From assembly GCA_036839975.1 (NCBI GenBank), contig DAISVU010000004.1, forward strand, positions 40,142-104,141: DNA of 64,000 bases. Direction: 5' to 3'. The DNA is from RGIG7111 sp036839975 (lineage in GTDB: Bacteria > Bacillota > Clostridia > Peptostreptococcales > Anaerovoracaceae). Numbering within the stretch: the stretch's first letter is position 1; the number at the start of each line of letters is the position of its first letter. Made by a program: the position numbers and the translations under genes. Below, one piece after another: positions 9,600-17,927 of the stretch. The notes under the pieces were generated by a model. The model did no database searches, was not told the origin of the DNA, and worked only from the letters and a program-made list of their open reading frames with translations.

Positions 9600-12500
9600 A
9601 TGAGTTTTAAATGGACTCCCGTACAGGAAAAAGCTATAAAGCTTAGAAATAAAAACATACTGGTATCTGCCGCGGCAGGCTCCGGCAAGACTGCTGTTCT
9701 TGTAGAGCGTATTAAAAGACTTATAATCGAGGATAAGAAGGGTATCGACAGGATGCTGATCGTTACATTTACAAATGCAGCTGCAGCTGAGATGAAAGAG
9801 AAAATTGTAAAAGCCATAGAGACAGAGCTGGAGGTTGAAAGTGAAAATGGACAATTTTTGAGAAAACAGCTCGATAATATAGTAAATGCGCAGATCAGCA
9901 CCTTCCATGCGTTCGCACTTGATATTATGAGAAGATACTTTCAGCTTATAGACGTTGAACCTGATTTTTCGGTTGGTGATCCCGGAGATGTTGAAGTGCT
10001 TATGTGGGAAGCTGTCGATGAAATGTTTGAAGACCGTTTTGAGGCGGACGATGAGGATTTCATTGATATTCTAAAGTGCTACAGCAACGACAGGAACGAC
10101 ATGGCATTTAAGAACATGCTGATTGGACTTTATGCGAAATTAATGGCGATACCCGAGCCTTTTGACTGGCTTTCTGAAAACATCGCAATGTTCGATACAG
10201 ATAAGGCTAAATTTACAGAAAGCAAATGGATGAAGGAGATAAAACACGACATAGCAGAGCTTCTCATTGATGCGGAAGCAAGTATGGAAAAAGCATTTGA
10301 GATGGTATCAACGGCGGGACTTGAAGGGCTCGCAAGTAAAAATCAGAGTGATCTTGAGTCAATAAGGATGCTCAGGAAAAATTTGGAAACGTGCGACTGG
10401 GATAAGTTCAGGGAACTTGTTTTCGCTGTAAAATTCAAAACTATGGCGGCTAAAAAGACTGAAAAAGGAGGCTGGGATGAGATAAAGGCTGCTGTTGGCG
10501 AGCAGAGAGATGCGGCGAAAACCATCGTAAATAATATTATAAGAGATCAATATGTTGCAGTGCCTCTCGAGGACATGGTCGATGATATAAAGGCGACGGA
10601 TAAGGCTGCGCGTGTATTTGAAGGTATTATAATTGAACTGCACGAACGATTCCGGGCCAAGAAAAAAGAACAGAACATCGTGGATTTTACAGATGCTGAA
10701 CATTATGCACTGCGAATATTATCAGATGATAAAGTCTGTGCAGAGTATCATGAAAAATTTGAATACATATTTATAGATGAATATCAAGACAGCAATATTT
10801 TACAGGATACTCTTATAAAAAGAATCAGAAGAGATGATAATGTGTTTATGGTCGGAGATGTAAAACAGAGCATATATAAATTCAGACTGGCCGAGCCTGA
10901 GATTTTTCAGACAAAATACAAAGAATTCAAAAATAGTGAAACAGGATTTGATGCGGTCATAGATTTGAACAAGAACTTCAGGAGCAAAGAGCCTGTAATA
11001 AGAGCTGTAAATACAGTATTCGGGAGGATAATGGACGACTATGACGAAGACGCCGCGCTTTACTGCGGTGATGATTATGCAGGCGTGTATCAACCGGAGA
11101 CGGAACTTTATCTGATAGACGAGAGCAGAGATGAGGAAGACAAAAAACTGACTGAAGACGTTTTGCTGATGAAACGTGCGGAAATAGAAGCAAATGCAGC
11201 GGCAGAAATCATAAATGGCGCGGTCGGACAGAAATTTCATGATTCAAAAGAAGGGTGTGACCGCGAGTTCAGAAAAAAAGATATAGTGATATTAATGCGT
11301 TCAGTGAAGGAAGGTGATATATGGCAGCAGGTGCTTTCGGAGCGTGGGATACCTTCTTATATCGAAGCCAGCAGCGGATATTTTGACACAGTGGAGGTTG
11401 CGGTATTTTTAGATCTTATGACTATCATAGACAATTTCAGACAGGATGTGCCGCTTCTTTCAGTAATGCGTTCGATGATCGGCGGATTTTCTATAGATGA
11501 AATGATCGAAATAAGACTTTTACATAAACGTGGAGCGTATTATGATGCATTCTTTACATACATGCATGAAGGTGAAGATGTTTTGCTGAGGAACAAGTGC
11601 CGCGCATTTTATGAGAAGATAGAAAACTTCAGAGAGTTTTCAAGGGGCATGCTGCTGGAAGAATTTGTATGGCATCTTTTAGACCGGACGGGGCTGTATA
11701 TTTATACCGGCGGCATGATAAACGGCAGGCAGCGCCAGGCGAATTTAAGGGCGCTTGCAGACAAGGCCTTTACTTATAAGAACGTCCATGGAGAAAGTAT
11801 ATACGGATTTCTCACATATATAAACGCTATAAAGAATAAGGACCTCGATGTAGGGCAGGTGAAATTGCTGGGTGAAAATGATGATGTTGTAAGGATAATG
11901 ACAATACATAAGAGCAAAGGACTGGAATTTCCGATGGTGATAGCAGGCGGACTTGGGAAGATCTCAAGGGGAAAAGCTGAAAGCAAGCGCGGGATAAAGC
12001 TTCATAAGGATATCGGTGTCGGCATGGCTAGGGCTGATTACGAAGAAATGTGGTACAAAGGAACGGCCGTTCAGACACTCATAAAAAACAGGGAGAAGAT
12101 GGAAGATGATGCTGAATCGGTCAGATTGCTTTACGTTGCATTTACGAGGGCAAGAGACAGACTCGTACTTACCGGCGCAGTAAAGGATGTTGAAAAGCAG
12201 CTTGCAAGATATAATCAACTTGAAAAGATACCGCAGCCAGAGACATTTCTTGACATGGTAGGTCCCGCCTGCAGTGATGCGGGAATAAAAATATGCACCT
12301 ATGACCGGGGAAGCGTAGTAATAAAAAACGATCAGGAATCTGTAGTAGTTGAAAGTGTGGAAGATATCAGGTCTTTCGATCCTGTTGAGGAAGAAAAACT
12401 AAAGGCGGGGGCACTTTATAAGGAGATAGACAGAAGACTTTCATTTACATATAAATATGCAGATGACTGTAAAAAGAAATCAAAGTATTCTGCTACAGAA

Positions 12501-13109
12501 CTAAATAAAAATGCAGCCGGCGTTATTGAACCTGAGGATGTAAAGCTAAGGACGCCGAGGTTTATGAGTTCGAAAGTTTCAGGCTATGCAGCTGCAAAAG
12601 GTACAGCAATACACATTGTTATGGAACATATCGATTTTAAGGAAGCCTTAAGCCATATTGAAAAAGGGACGGGTTGTGAATATATAAAGGGAGTAATGGA
12701 AGATCTTAAAAATGATGGCATTATTGACAGTGCTATTGCTGAAAAAATAGATCCTGATGCTATTGCCGGTTTTTTTGATACAGGCATCGGAAAGCGCGCT
12801 GCACAAGCAGATTTGCTTGTGAAAGAAGCTTCATTTAATTTTATGCAAGATATCGAGGGTACCGAGGTGATGGTACAGGGGATCATCGACTGTTACTTCA
12901 AGGATAAAGATGGCTTTGTATTGATAGATTATAAGAGTGATTTTGTGAATTTGGCAGATCATGGTAAGAGCGTTTCAGAAATAAGGGAAAAGTACAGAGT
13001 ACAGATGGAAATATATAAGGAGGCATTGGAAAAGATAACAGGGGAACAGATTACTGGTTCATATTTATACCTTTTCAGCAGTAATGAAATTGTAAAGATG
13101 GCGATATGA
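9600..13109 (+). CDS. addA: AddAB helicase-nuclease subunit AddA
   Basis: AddA is the motor and nuclease subunit of AddAB, the Firmicute counterpart of RecBCD, which processes double-strand breaks for RecA. The 1169-residue UvrD-like protein shows Walker A AAAGSGKTAVL (residues 24-34), motif II FIDEYQDSN (Asp393), motif III GDVKQSIYKFR, motif V-like MTIHKSKGLEFP and motif VI RLLYVAFTRARDRL. The C-terminal RecB-family nuclease motif VLIDYKSDF has Asp1110 and Lys1112, so both activities look intact. The obligate partner addB normally lies directly upstream, but here the upstream gene is gpmI in the opposite orientation, so addB must be elsewhere. A strong bidirectional terminator follows. Confidence 0.95.
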   Translation: MSFKWTPVQEKAIKLRNKNILVSAAAGSGKTAVLVERIKRLIIEDKKGIDRMLIVTFTNAAAAEMKEKIVKAIETELEVESENGQFLRKQLDNIVNAQISTFHAFALDIMRRYFQLIDVEPDFSVGDPGDVEVLMWEAVDEMFEDRFEADDEDFIDILKCYSNDRNDMAFKNMLIGLYAKLMAIPEPFDWLSENIAMFDTDKAKFTESKWMKEIKHDIAELLIDAEASMEKAFEMVSTAGLEGLASKNQSDLESIRMLRKNLETCDWDKFRELVFAVKFKTMAAKKTEKGGWDEIKAAVGEQRDAAKTIVNNIIRDQYVAVPLEDMVDDIKATDKAARVFEGIIIELHERFRAKKKEQNIVDFTDAEHYALRILSDDKVCAEYHEKFEYIFIDEYQDSNILQDTLIKRIRRDDNVFMVGDVKQSIYKFRLAEPEIFQTKYKEFKNSETGFDAVIDLNKNFRSKEPVIRAVNTVFGRIMDDYDEDAALYCGDDYAGVYQPETELYLIDESRDEEDKKLTEDVLLMKRAEIEANAAAEIINGAVGQKFHDSKEGCDREFRKKDIVILMRSVKEGDIWQQVLSERGIPSYIEASSGYFDTVEVAVFLDLMTIIDNFRQDVPLLSVMRSMIGGFSIDEMIEIRLLHKRGAYYDAFFTYMHEGEDVLLRNKCRAFYEKIENFREFSRGMLLEEFVWHLLDRTGLYIYTGGMINGRQRQANLRALADKAFTYKNVHGESIYGFLTYINAIKNKDLDVGQVKLLGENDDVVRIMTIHKSKGLEFPMVIAGGLGKISRGKAESKRGIKLHKDIGVGMARADYEEMWYKGTAVQTLIKNREKMEDDAESVRLLYVAFTRARDRLVLTGAVKDVEKQLARYNQLEKIPQPETFLDMVGPACSDAGIKICTYDRGSVVIKNDQESVVVESVEDIRSFDPVEEEKLKAGALYKEIDRRLSFTYKYADDCKKKSKYSATELNKNAAGVIEPEDVKLRTPRFMSSKVSGYAAAKGTAIHIVMEHIDFKEALSHIEKGTGCEYIKGVMEDLKNDGIIDSAIAEKIDPDAIAGFFDTGIGKRAAQADLLVKEASFNFMQDIEGTEVMVQGIIDCYFKDKDGFVLIDYKSDFVNLADHGKSVSEIREKYRVQMEIYKEALEKITGEQITGSYLYLFSSNEIVKMAI

Positions 13110-13148
13110 AACAGAGAGGATCAAGAGGATGATCAGTTCGGCTAAAAT

Positions 13149-13178
13149 AAAAGAGGACACAATGCAGTGTCCTCTTTT
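13149..13178. terminator. Bidirectional terminator between addA and gdhA
   Basis: Perfect 12-bp arms AAAAGAGGACAC and GTGTCCTCTTTT around a 6-nt loop. A-rich and T-rich flanks allow termination of both converging genes. Confidence 0.88.
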
Positions 13179-13207
13179 ATTTATATAGGTTCTATCAATT
13201 CTAAAGT

Positions 13208-14554
13208 CTATACAATACCCTGAGCCTTCATTGCTTCGCAAACCTTTTCGAATCCGGCTATGTTGGCACCTGCAACGAGGTTGCCTTTCTTGCCGTACTT
13301 TTCAGCAGCCCTGGCACAGTTAGCATAGATGTTAATCATGATCTGCTCGAGTTTCGCTTCAACTTCTTCGAATGTCCAGTTCAGCCTTTCTGAGTTCTGG
13401 CTCATTTCGAGTGCTGATACAGCAACGCCGCCCGCATTCACAGCTTTTGAAGGAGCAAAGTAAATGTCCTGTGCTACGAAGTATTCTACAGCATCGGCCG
13501 TGCATGGCATGTTAGCGCATTCTATGCAGGCAAGAGCTCCGCCTTCTACGATAGCTTTTGCATCATCGAGGTCGATATCGTTTTGAGTTGCACAAGGCAT
13601 AAATATATTAGCTTTAACGTTTCTCCATGGTTTACCTTCAACATATGTAGCGTCAGGATGAATGTCGAGATATTCTTTCATTCTGCCTCTTCTTACCTGT
13701 TTGATCTCAATAACTGTGTCGATGTCGATGCCGTTCTTATCGTAGATGTAACCGGTTGAATCTGAAAGAGTAACAACTGTAGCGCCTAGTTCGGTAGCTT
13801 TAACCGCTGCATAAGTCGCAACATTTCCTGAGCCTGAAATACATACTGTTTTACCTTCGAAACTGTCCCCGTTATCTTTGAGGAGTTCTCTGGTGAAGTA
13901 GCAGCATCCGAATCCCGTTGCTTCTGTTCTTGCAAGTGATCCGCCGTATGTAAGACCTTTACCGGTAAGTACGCCGCCGGCAAACTGATCAACTATTCTC
14001 TTATACTGTCCGAAGAGATATCCGATCTCTCTTGCGCCTACGCCTATGTCTCCTGCAGGAGTGTCTGTAAACTGACCGATATGTCTTGCAAGTTCAGTCA
14101 TGAATGCCTGGCAGAACTTCATGACTTCGTTGTCTGATTTGCCCTTAGGATCGAAGTCGGCACCGCCTTTGCCGCCGCCGATAGGAAGTGAAGTGAGACT
14201 GTTCTTAAAAATCTGTTCGAATCCGAGGAACTTAACGATTCCGGAGTATACTGATGGATGAAATCTCAGACCGCCTTTGTAAGGCCCTATTGCGGAGTTG
14301 AACTGTACTCTGAAAGCACGGTTGACCTGAGTTTTACCATTATCGTCTATCCATGCAACTCTGAACTGCACGAATCTTTCAGGCTCTACGAGTCTTTCGA
14401 TGATTCCGAGTGCTTCGATTGAAGGATCGGCTTCAACAACCGGCTCCAGTGATTCGAGCACTTCGATTACAGACTGAAGAAATTCAGGTTCGTTAGGATC
14501 TCTTTTCTTGACTGTTTCATAAACATCTGATAAATACTTGTTCTTTAAACTCAT
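13208..14554 (-). CDS. gdhA: NADP-type glutamate dehydrogenase
   Basis: Hexameric enzyme interconverting glutamate with 2-oxoglutarate plus ammonia. The 448-residue length, together with GPYKGGLRFHPSV (substrate-binding Lys) and LPIGGGKGGADFDPKGKSDNEVM (catalytic Lys region), places it in the bacterial GDH I family. The C-terminal Rossmann domain has ISGSGNVATYAA. The ATG is preceded by TAGGAGGAA. It has its own promoter (TTGAAA-N17-TATAAT on the minus strand) and a perfect inverted repeat upstream of it. Coenzyme preference is inferred from family resemblance only. Confidence 0.96.
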   Translation of the reverse strand: MSLKNKYLSDVYETVKKRDPNEPEFLQSVIEVLESLEPVVEADPSIEALGIIERLVEPERFVQFRVAWIDDNGKTQVNRAFRVQFNSAIGPYKGGLRFHPSVYSGIVKFLGFEQIFKNSLTSLPIGGGKGGADFDPKGKSDNEVMKFCQAFMTELARHIGQFTDTPAGDIGVGAREIGYLFGQYKRIVDQFAGGVLTGKGLTYGGSLARTEATGFGCCYFTRELLKDNGDSFEGKTVCISGSGNVATYAAVKATELGATVVTLSDSTGYIYDKNGIDIDTVIEIKQVRRGRMKEYLDIHPDATYVEGKPWRNVKANIFMPCATQNDIDLDDAKAIVEGGALACIECANMPCTADAVEYFVAQDIYFAPSKAVNAGGVAVSALEMSQNSERLNWTFEEVEAKLEQIMINIYANCARAAEKYGKKGNLVAGANIAGFEKVCEAMKAQGIV

Positions 14555-14600
14555 TCTATATTCCTCCTAAAAAATTATTGATTGTTTTGCAACTTAGATA

Positions 14601-14629
14601 ATTATAGTATATGCGGCCTTGTATTTCAA
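14601..14629 (-). promoter_or_regulatory. gdhA promoter
   Basis: Read on the minus strand: TTGAAA (14629-14624), exactly 17 bp, TATAAT (14606-14601), about 47 bp before the gdhA ATG. Near-perfect sigma-A consensus. Confidence 0.75.
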
Positions 14630-14648
14630 TAGTTAAGGAGTTATTTTT

Positions 14649-14682
14649 AGTGATGTAAAAAATGATATTTTTTTACATCACT
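14649..14682. promoter_or_regulatory. Perfect inverted repeat upstream of gdhA promoter
   Basis: Arms AGTGATGTAAAAAA (14649-14662) and TTTTTTACATCACT (14669-14682) are exact complements around TGATAT. The centre lies about 70 bp upstream of the expected gdhA start, an activator-like position. No terminator-type U run leaves it on either strand, and no coding gene ends there, so an operator is more likely than a terminator. Confidence 0.6.
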
Positions 14683-14833
14683 GAGTAAAGCGATACGCAA
14701 AAGACAGATAGTTAACAACCTCCGTTAAGCAAATAACTCTCATATTGAGACTGTTGTGTGCAGCGTTTATGAAATACAGCGGTGCGCAACAGGATAAAAT
14801 GGAAAATTCATGTGGATAAGCCGTTTTTACATG

Positions 14834-14862
14834 TTGCGAATTCAGGGTGATATACGTATAAT
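14834..14862 (+). promoter_or_regulatory. Promoter of the mgtE leader
   Basis: TTGCGA (14834-14839), 17-bp spacer, TATAAT (14857-14862). Transcription from about 14869 would give a leader of about 340 nt before mgtE. Confidence 0.6.
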
Positions 14863-14868
14863 GTTGAA

Positions 14869-15040
14869 TAAGATTTCTGTAAAAATGATAACAACAGAAT
14901 CGTCTCAGTTAATCATGCCGGTGTTTTCACAATGCGTTGGCTGTATCTGTTTTCAATCCAATTTATTAATGACTGAATTCAGACTGACAGGATGCCTTCA
15001 TATGTGCGCGCAGTCACGTGGGCATCTGTCAACGTTTTTT
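14869..15040 (+). ncRNA. Candidate attenuated mgtE 5' leader RNA
   Basis: From the predicted start near 14869 to the U run at 15035-15040, a transcript of about 170 nt would end at an intrinsic terminator before reaching mgtE. The conserved M-box segments known from ykoK/mgtE leaders (for example AGGTGAGGCTCC) are not present. The segment CTGAATTCAG and repeated GACTG/CAGTC elements just before and inside the terminator could form alternative pairings. It may be a Mg2+-responsive attenuator of an undescribed class, or a small RNA with mgtE served by a weaker downstream promoter. Both are inference. Confidence 0.4.
14985..15040 (+). terminator. Intrinsic terminator inside mgtE leader
   Basis: TGACA, a bulged G, and GATGCC (14985-14996) pair with GGCATC and TGTCA (15021-15031), giving 11 base pairs with one bulge and a 24-nt loop. 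TTTTTT follows at 15035-15040. No coding gene ends upstream on this strand, so the terminator lies within a leader or ends a small RNA. Confidence 0.65.
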
Positions 15041-15080
15041 CAGCTGCGTTGATATAAATCGCAGTACGCATGATTGATAC

Positions 15081-15127
15081 GGGTTTAAATCTACGATGTG
15101 CAAACCCAGTTCAGCGCGTATACGCGC
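15081..15127. promoter_or_regulatory. Two inverted repeats before mgtE
   Basis: GGGTTT (15081-15086) pairs with AAACCC (15102-15107), and GCGCGTATACGCGC (15114-15127) is a perfect 14-bp palindrome. Both lie 80-130 bp before the mgtE start, between the leader terminator and the ribosome site. They could be hairpins of the leader or operator DNA. Confidence 0.4.
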
Positions 15128-15207
15128 GAGCGGTTTGGCGTAAAACGGATATGTATTTAAATAATATGCTTTGCATGTGAATATAACTGAAAAAAGGGGG
15201 AGAGCTT

Positions 15208-16596
15208 TTGGAAAAAGAAAAGACAGCAGAACAGCTCTTTGAAGAAAAGGTAGAAGAGATAATAGAACTTATAGTTGATAAAAAGTATATAAAGGCCAGA
15301 GATCTCCTCCTTAATAACAACGAAGTTGATATAGCGGAAATACTTGAGGACATTCTAGAGGAAGTGGATCCCGAACGTGCAGTAATACTTTTCAGGATGC
15401 TTCCCAAGGATGTGTCCGTAGAAGTATTCTCTTATCTGCAGGCGGAAGACCAGAAGTCGATCATAAAAGTAATAACCGACAAGGAAATAAATTATATCAT
15501 CGAAGAACTCGATTTTGACGATAAGATCGATGTCTTGGAAGAACTTCCGGCAAATCTTGTTGACAAGATATTGGAGAAAACACCTAAAAATGAGAGAAAA
15601 CAGATAAATACATTTTTAAATTATCCGGATAACTGTGCGGGGACTCTGATGACGCCGGATTACATCAATCTGCGAAGTGACATGACTGTCAGGGAAGCTC
15701 TCGATCATATAAAAGAAGTAGGCATGGATAAGGAAACGGTCTATACTTGTTATGTAACGACATTCGGAAGAGTGCTTTACGGCATAATATCGCTGAGGAC
15801 TCTTGTTGTATCACCTGATGATATGCCTATAAAGGAACTTTTGCATACGGATTTTGTATCTGTAAATGTATATGATGACAGAGAAGAGGTCTCCGAGGCA
15901 TTTACAAAATATGGATTCTTGGCTATACCTGTAGAGGATAAAGAAAAAAGGCTGGTTGGTATAATAACGGTCGATGATATATTTGATGTAATTGAAGAAG
16001 AGACGACCGAAGATATAGAGAGGATGGCCGGCGTCATGGACAGTTCGGATAGAGGGTATCTGAATCTGAGCGTGGGACAGCATGTTAAAAACAGACTGCC
16101 GTGGCTGTTTATACTAATGTGTTCATATACTGTAACGGGCGGGTTCATTGCCAAGTTCGAAGATTCGCTTTCTTCGATGATATGTCTGGTTGCATATATG
16201 CCTATGCTGATGGGCACAGGGGGAAATTCCGGTGCACAGTCGGCAACTCTTGTTATACGTGGTCTTTCTGTTGGGGATATCGACCTTAAAGATGTATTGA
16301 AAGTTCTCTGGAAAGAGATCAGGATCAGCTTTTTTATAGGGATCGTACTCAGCATATTGAATTTTTTGAGAATAATATATATAGACCATCACGGTACAGG
16401 GGTGGCATTTACTGTATGTATCGCGATGCTTATAATAATAGTGATAGCGAAGGCGCTGGGAAGCATGCTGCCGCTTTTGGCAAAGAAGATAGGAATCGAC
16501 CCGGCTCTGATGGCAAGCCCGTTGATATCATCGATCACGGACATGATATCGGTGGTAATTTATGTGTTTATGGCAGCGTGGATATTGAACATTTGA
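15208..16596 (+). CDS. mgtE: Magnesium transporter MgtE
   Basis: Homodimeric Mg2+-selective channel/transporter of the cytoplasmic membrane. The 462-residue protein has the acidic N-terminal superhelical domain (about 1-130), a CBS pair (about 135-260) whose acidic faces sense cytosolic Mg2+, a plug helix, and five C-terminal membrane segments. The pore signature PMLMGTGGNSGAQSATLVIRG is present. The start is TTG at 15208, supported by AAAAAGGGGGAG just upstream and by the absence of a nearby in-frame ATG. It is followed 15 bp downstream by an LCP gene, probably cotranscribed. Its long leader contains a terminator, pointing to control by transcription attenuation. Confidence 0.95.
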   Translation: MEKEKTAEQLFEEKVEEIIELIVDKKYIKARDLLLNNNEVDIAEILEDILEEVDPERAVILFRMLPKDVSVEVFSYLQAEDQKSIIKVITDKEINYIIEELDFDDKIDVLEELPANLVDKILEKTPKNERKQINTFLNYPDNCAGTLMTPDYINLRSDMTVREALDHIKEVGMDKETVYTCYVTTFGRVLYGIISLRTLVVSPDDMPIKELLHTDFVSVNVYDDREEVSEAFTKYGFLAIPVEDKEKRLVGIITVDDIFDVIEEETTEDIERMAGVMDSSDRGYLNLSVGQHVKNRLPWLFILMCSYTVTGGFIAKFEDSLSSMICLVAYMPMLMGTGGNSGAQSATLVIRGLSVGDIDLKDVLKVLWKEIRISFFIGIVLSILNFLRIIYIDHHGTGVAFTVCIAMLIIIVIAKALGSMLPLLAKKIGIDPALMASPLISSITDMISVVIYVFMAAWILNI

Positions 16597-16611
16597 CATT
16601 GGAGATTTCAG

Positions 16612-17874
16612 ATGAAGCAAAATGATTTTGGGAAGACTTTTACAAACGGCAGAGAAATGAAGTACAGCAGTGAAATGATCAGAAAATATGAAGCCCCTGA
16701 GTATAGGAAGGCTGCTGAAGAATATGAGAGAAAAGCGATCCGGGAAAGGCGTATAAGAAACGAAGATCCGGAAGGATACTTGCGCAGCAAGGATGAAAAG
16801 AAAAGATTTGAAGAAGATGGTGTACGAACTGTAAAAAACAGAAAGGGTAAAAAGAAAAAACATGGCAAAAGAAAGATATTCAGAAATGTAATAATCTTTA
16901 TAATCATATTTCTGGCGGTATTTTTAGCATATTTCTTTATAATAACCTCACGCTTTGATAAGGTAACCACAGATGAAGATCAGTTTGCAATAAACAGTCA
17001 GTCGGCGGATAGCCTTAGAGGTTACAGAAATATAGCTGTTCTTGGTACTGATTCACGCAGAGGAGAGGGTTATGACGGATCGAGAACAGATGCGATCATA
17101 ATCATCAGCATAAAAAAATCCAGCGGGGATATAAATATGATATCCGTCATGAGAGACTCATACCTTAAACTTGCCGATGCAGACGGCAGCCTCAAACTCG
17201 ATAAGATAACGCATGCACATCACTATGACGGAGGAGCTGATACCTGTGCGGCGCTTAACAGAAGCCTCGACCTGAATATAAAAGAGTTTATGATATTCAA
17301 CTGGGAAGCGGTTTCGGATGCAGTCGATACGCTCGGAGGGATAGAAATAGATGTTAAGCCGAATGAGCTACGCGATATGAATAAATGGGGACCAGAAACC
17401 GCTGAAAATACAGGTGGAAAATATACCAGAGTAAAACATCCGGGGAAACAGATGTTCGATGGTGTCCAGGCAACGACATATTGCCGTATAAGAAAAACTT
17501 CTGGCGGAGATAAAGGAAGAGGAGAACGATACAAGAAAGTTACTTCAGCTGTAATGTTAAAGGCGATATCGTCACCTGTAAAACTCAATGCCCTGAGCAG
17601 GAAAGTGTTTCCTAAGATCAGGACAAACATGACTCAGCTGCAATTTTTGACTGCGGCTGTGAGGGCTCCGGGATATGATATAAAAAAGAATCTCAGCTGG
17701 CCGAAAAACTATTATGGAGGACTTCTCAGCGGACGGTGGTATGCGGTACCGAGGACTTTGGTATGGAATGTCAGTTGGCTTCATAAGAAAGCATTCGCTC
17801 AGCCGGGCTATGTGCCATCATCCAAATGCCGCAGTATAAGCGATGAGATAATAAACACTACGGGCATACAGTAG
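16612..17874 (+). CDS. LytR-CpsA-Psr family cell-wall glycopolymer ligase
   Basis: LCP proteins transfer undecaprenyl-linked teichoic acids or capsule onto peptidoglycan at the outer membrane face. The 420-residue protein has an unusually long cytoplasmic N-terminus (about 90 residues, very rich in Arg, Lys and Glu, with KGKKKKHGKRK before the membrane), one membrane segment at about 92-111 and an extracellular LCP domain. Visible LCP motifs are VLGTDSRRGEGYDGSRTDAIIIIS (first part LGTDSR, then RTDAI), ISVMRDSYLKL with the key Arg, DTLGGIEIDV and a Tyr-Cys-Arg-Ile-Arg segment. It lies between mgtE and nnrD in a tight run. The specific polymer cannot be told from sequence. Confidence 0.92.
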   Translation: MKQNDFGKTFTNGREMKYSSEMIRKYEAPEYRKAAEEYERKAIRERRIRNEDPEGYLRSKDEKKRFEEDGVRTVKNRKGKKKKHGKRKIFRNVIIFIIIFLAVFLAYFFIITSRFDKVTTDEDQFAINSQSADSLRGYRNIAVLGTDSRRGEGYDGSRTDAIIIISIKKSSGDINMISVMRDSYLKLADADGSLKLDKITHAHHYDGGADTCAALNRSLDLNIKEFMIFNWEAVSDAVDTLGGIEIDVKPNELRDMNKWGPETAENTGGKYTRVKHPGKQMFDGVQATTYCRIRKTSGGDKGRGERYKKVTSAVMLKAISSPVKLNALSRKVFPKIRTNMTQLQFLTAAVRAPGYDIKKNLSWPKNYYGGLLSGRWYAVPRTLVWNVSWLHKKAFAQPGYVPSSKCRSISDEIINTTGIQ

Positions 17875-17927
17875 GCGACATGTATAAAGTACAATCGGAC
17901 TTAAGAGCAAGAGGAGCTGCTGAAAAA

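Larger units (their letters stand above)
14555..15207. other. Non-coding gdhA-mgtE divergent intergenic region
   Basis: These 653 bp carry no credible gene. From left to right they hold the gdhA promoter, a perfect 14-bp-arm inverted repeat, a plus-strand promoter, an intrinsic terminator inside the mgtE leader, and two further inverted repeats just before mgtE. An 80-codon plus-strand frame at 14810-15052 lacks a ribosome site and family resemblance and overlaps the promoter and terminator, so I do not call it a gene. Confidence 0.7.

Noticed and set aside
14810..15052. 80-codon plus-strand frame upstream of mgtE
   Set aside because: No ribosome site, no family resemblance, Cys/Met-rich odd composition, and it spans a promoter and an intrinsic terminator.
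14869..15207. M-box riboswitch before mgtE
   Set aside because: Looked for conserved M-box segments such as AGGTGAGGCTCC and did not find them; only the terminator and unrelated inverted repeats are present.
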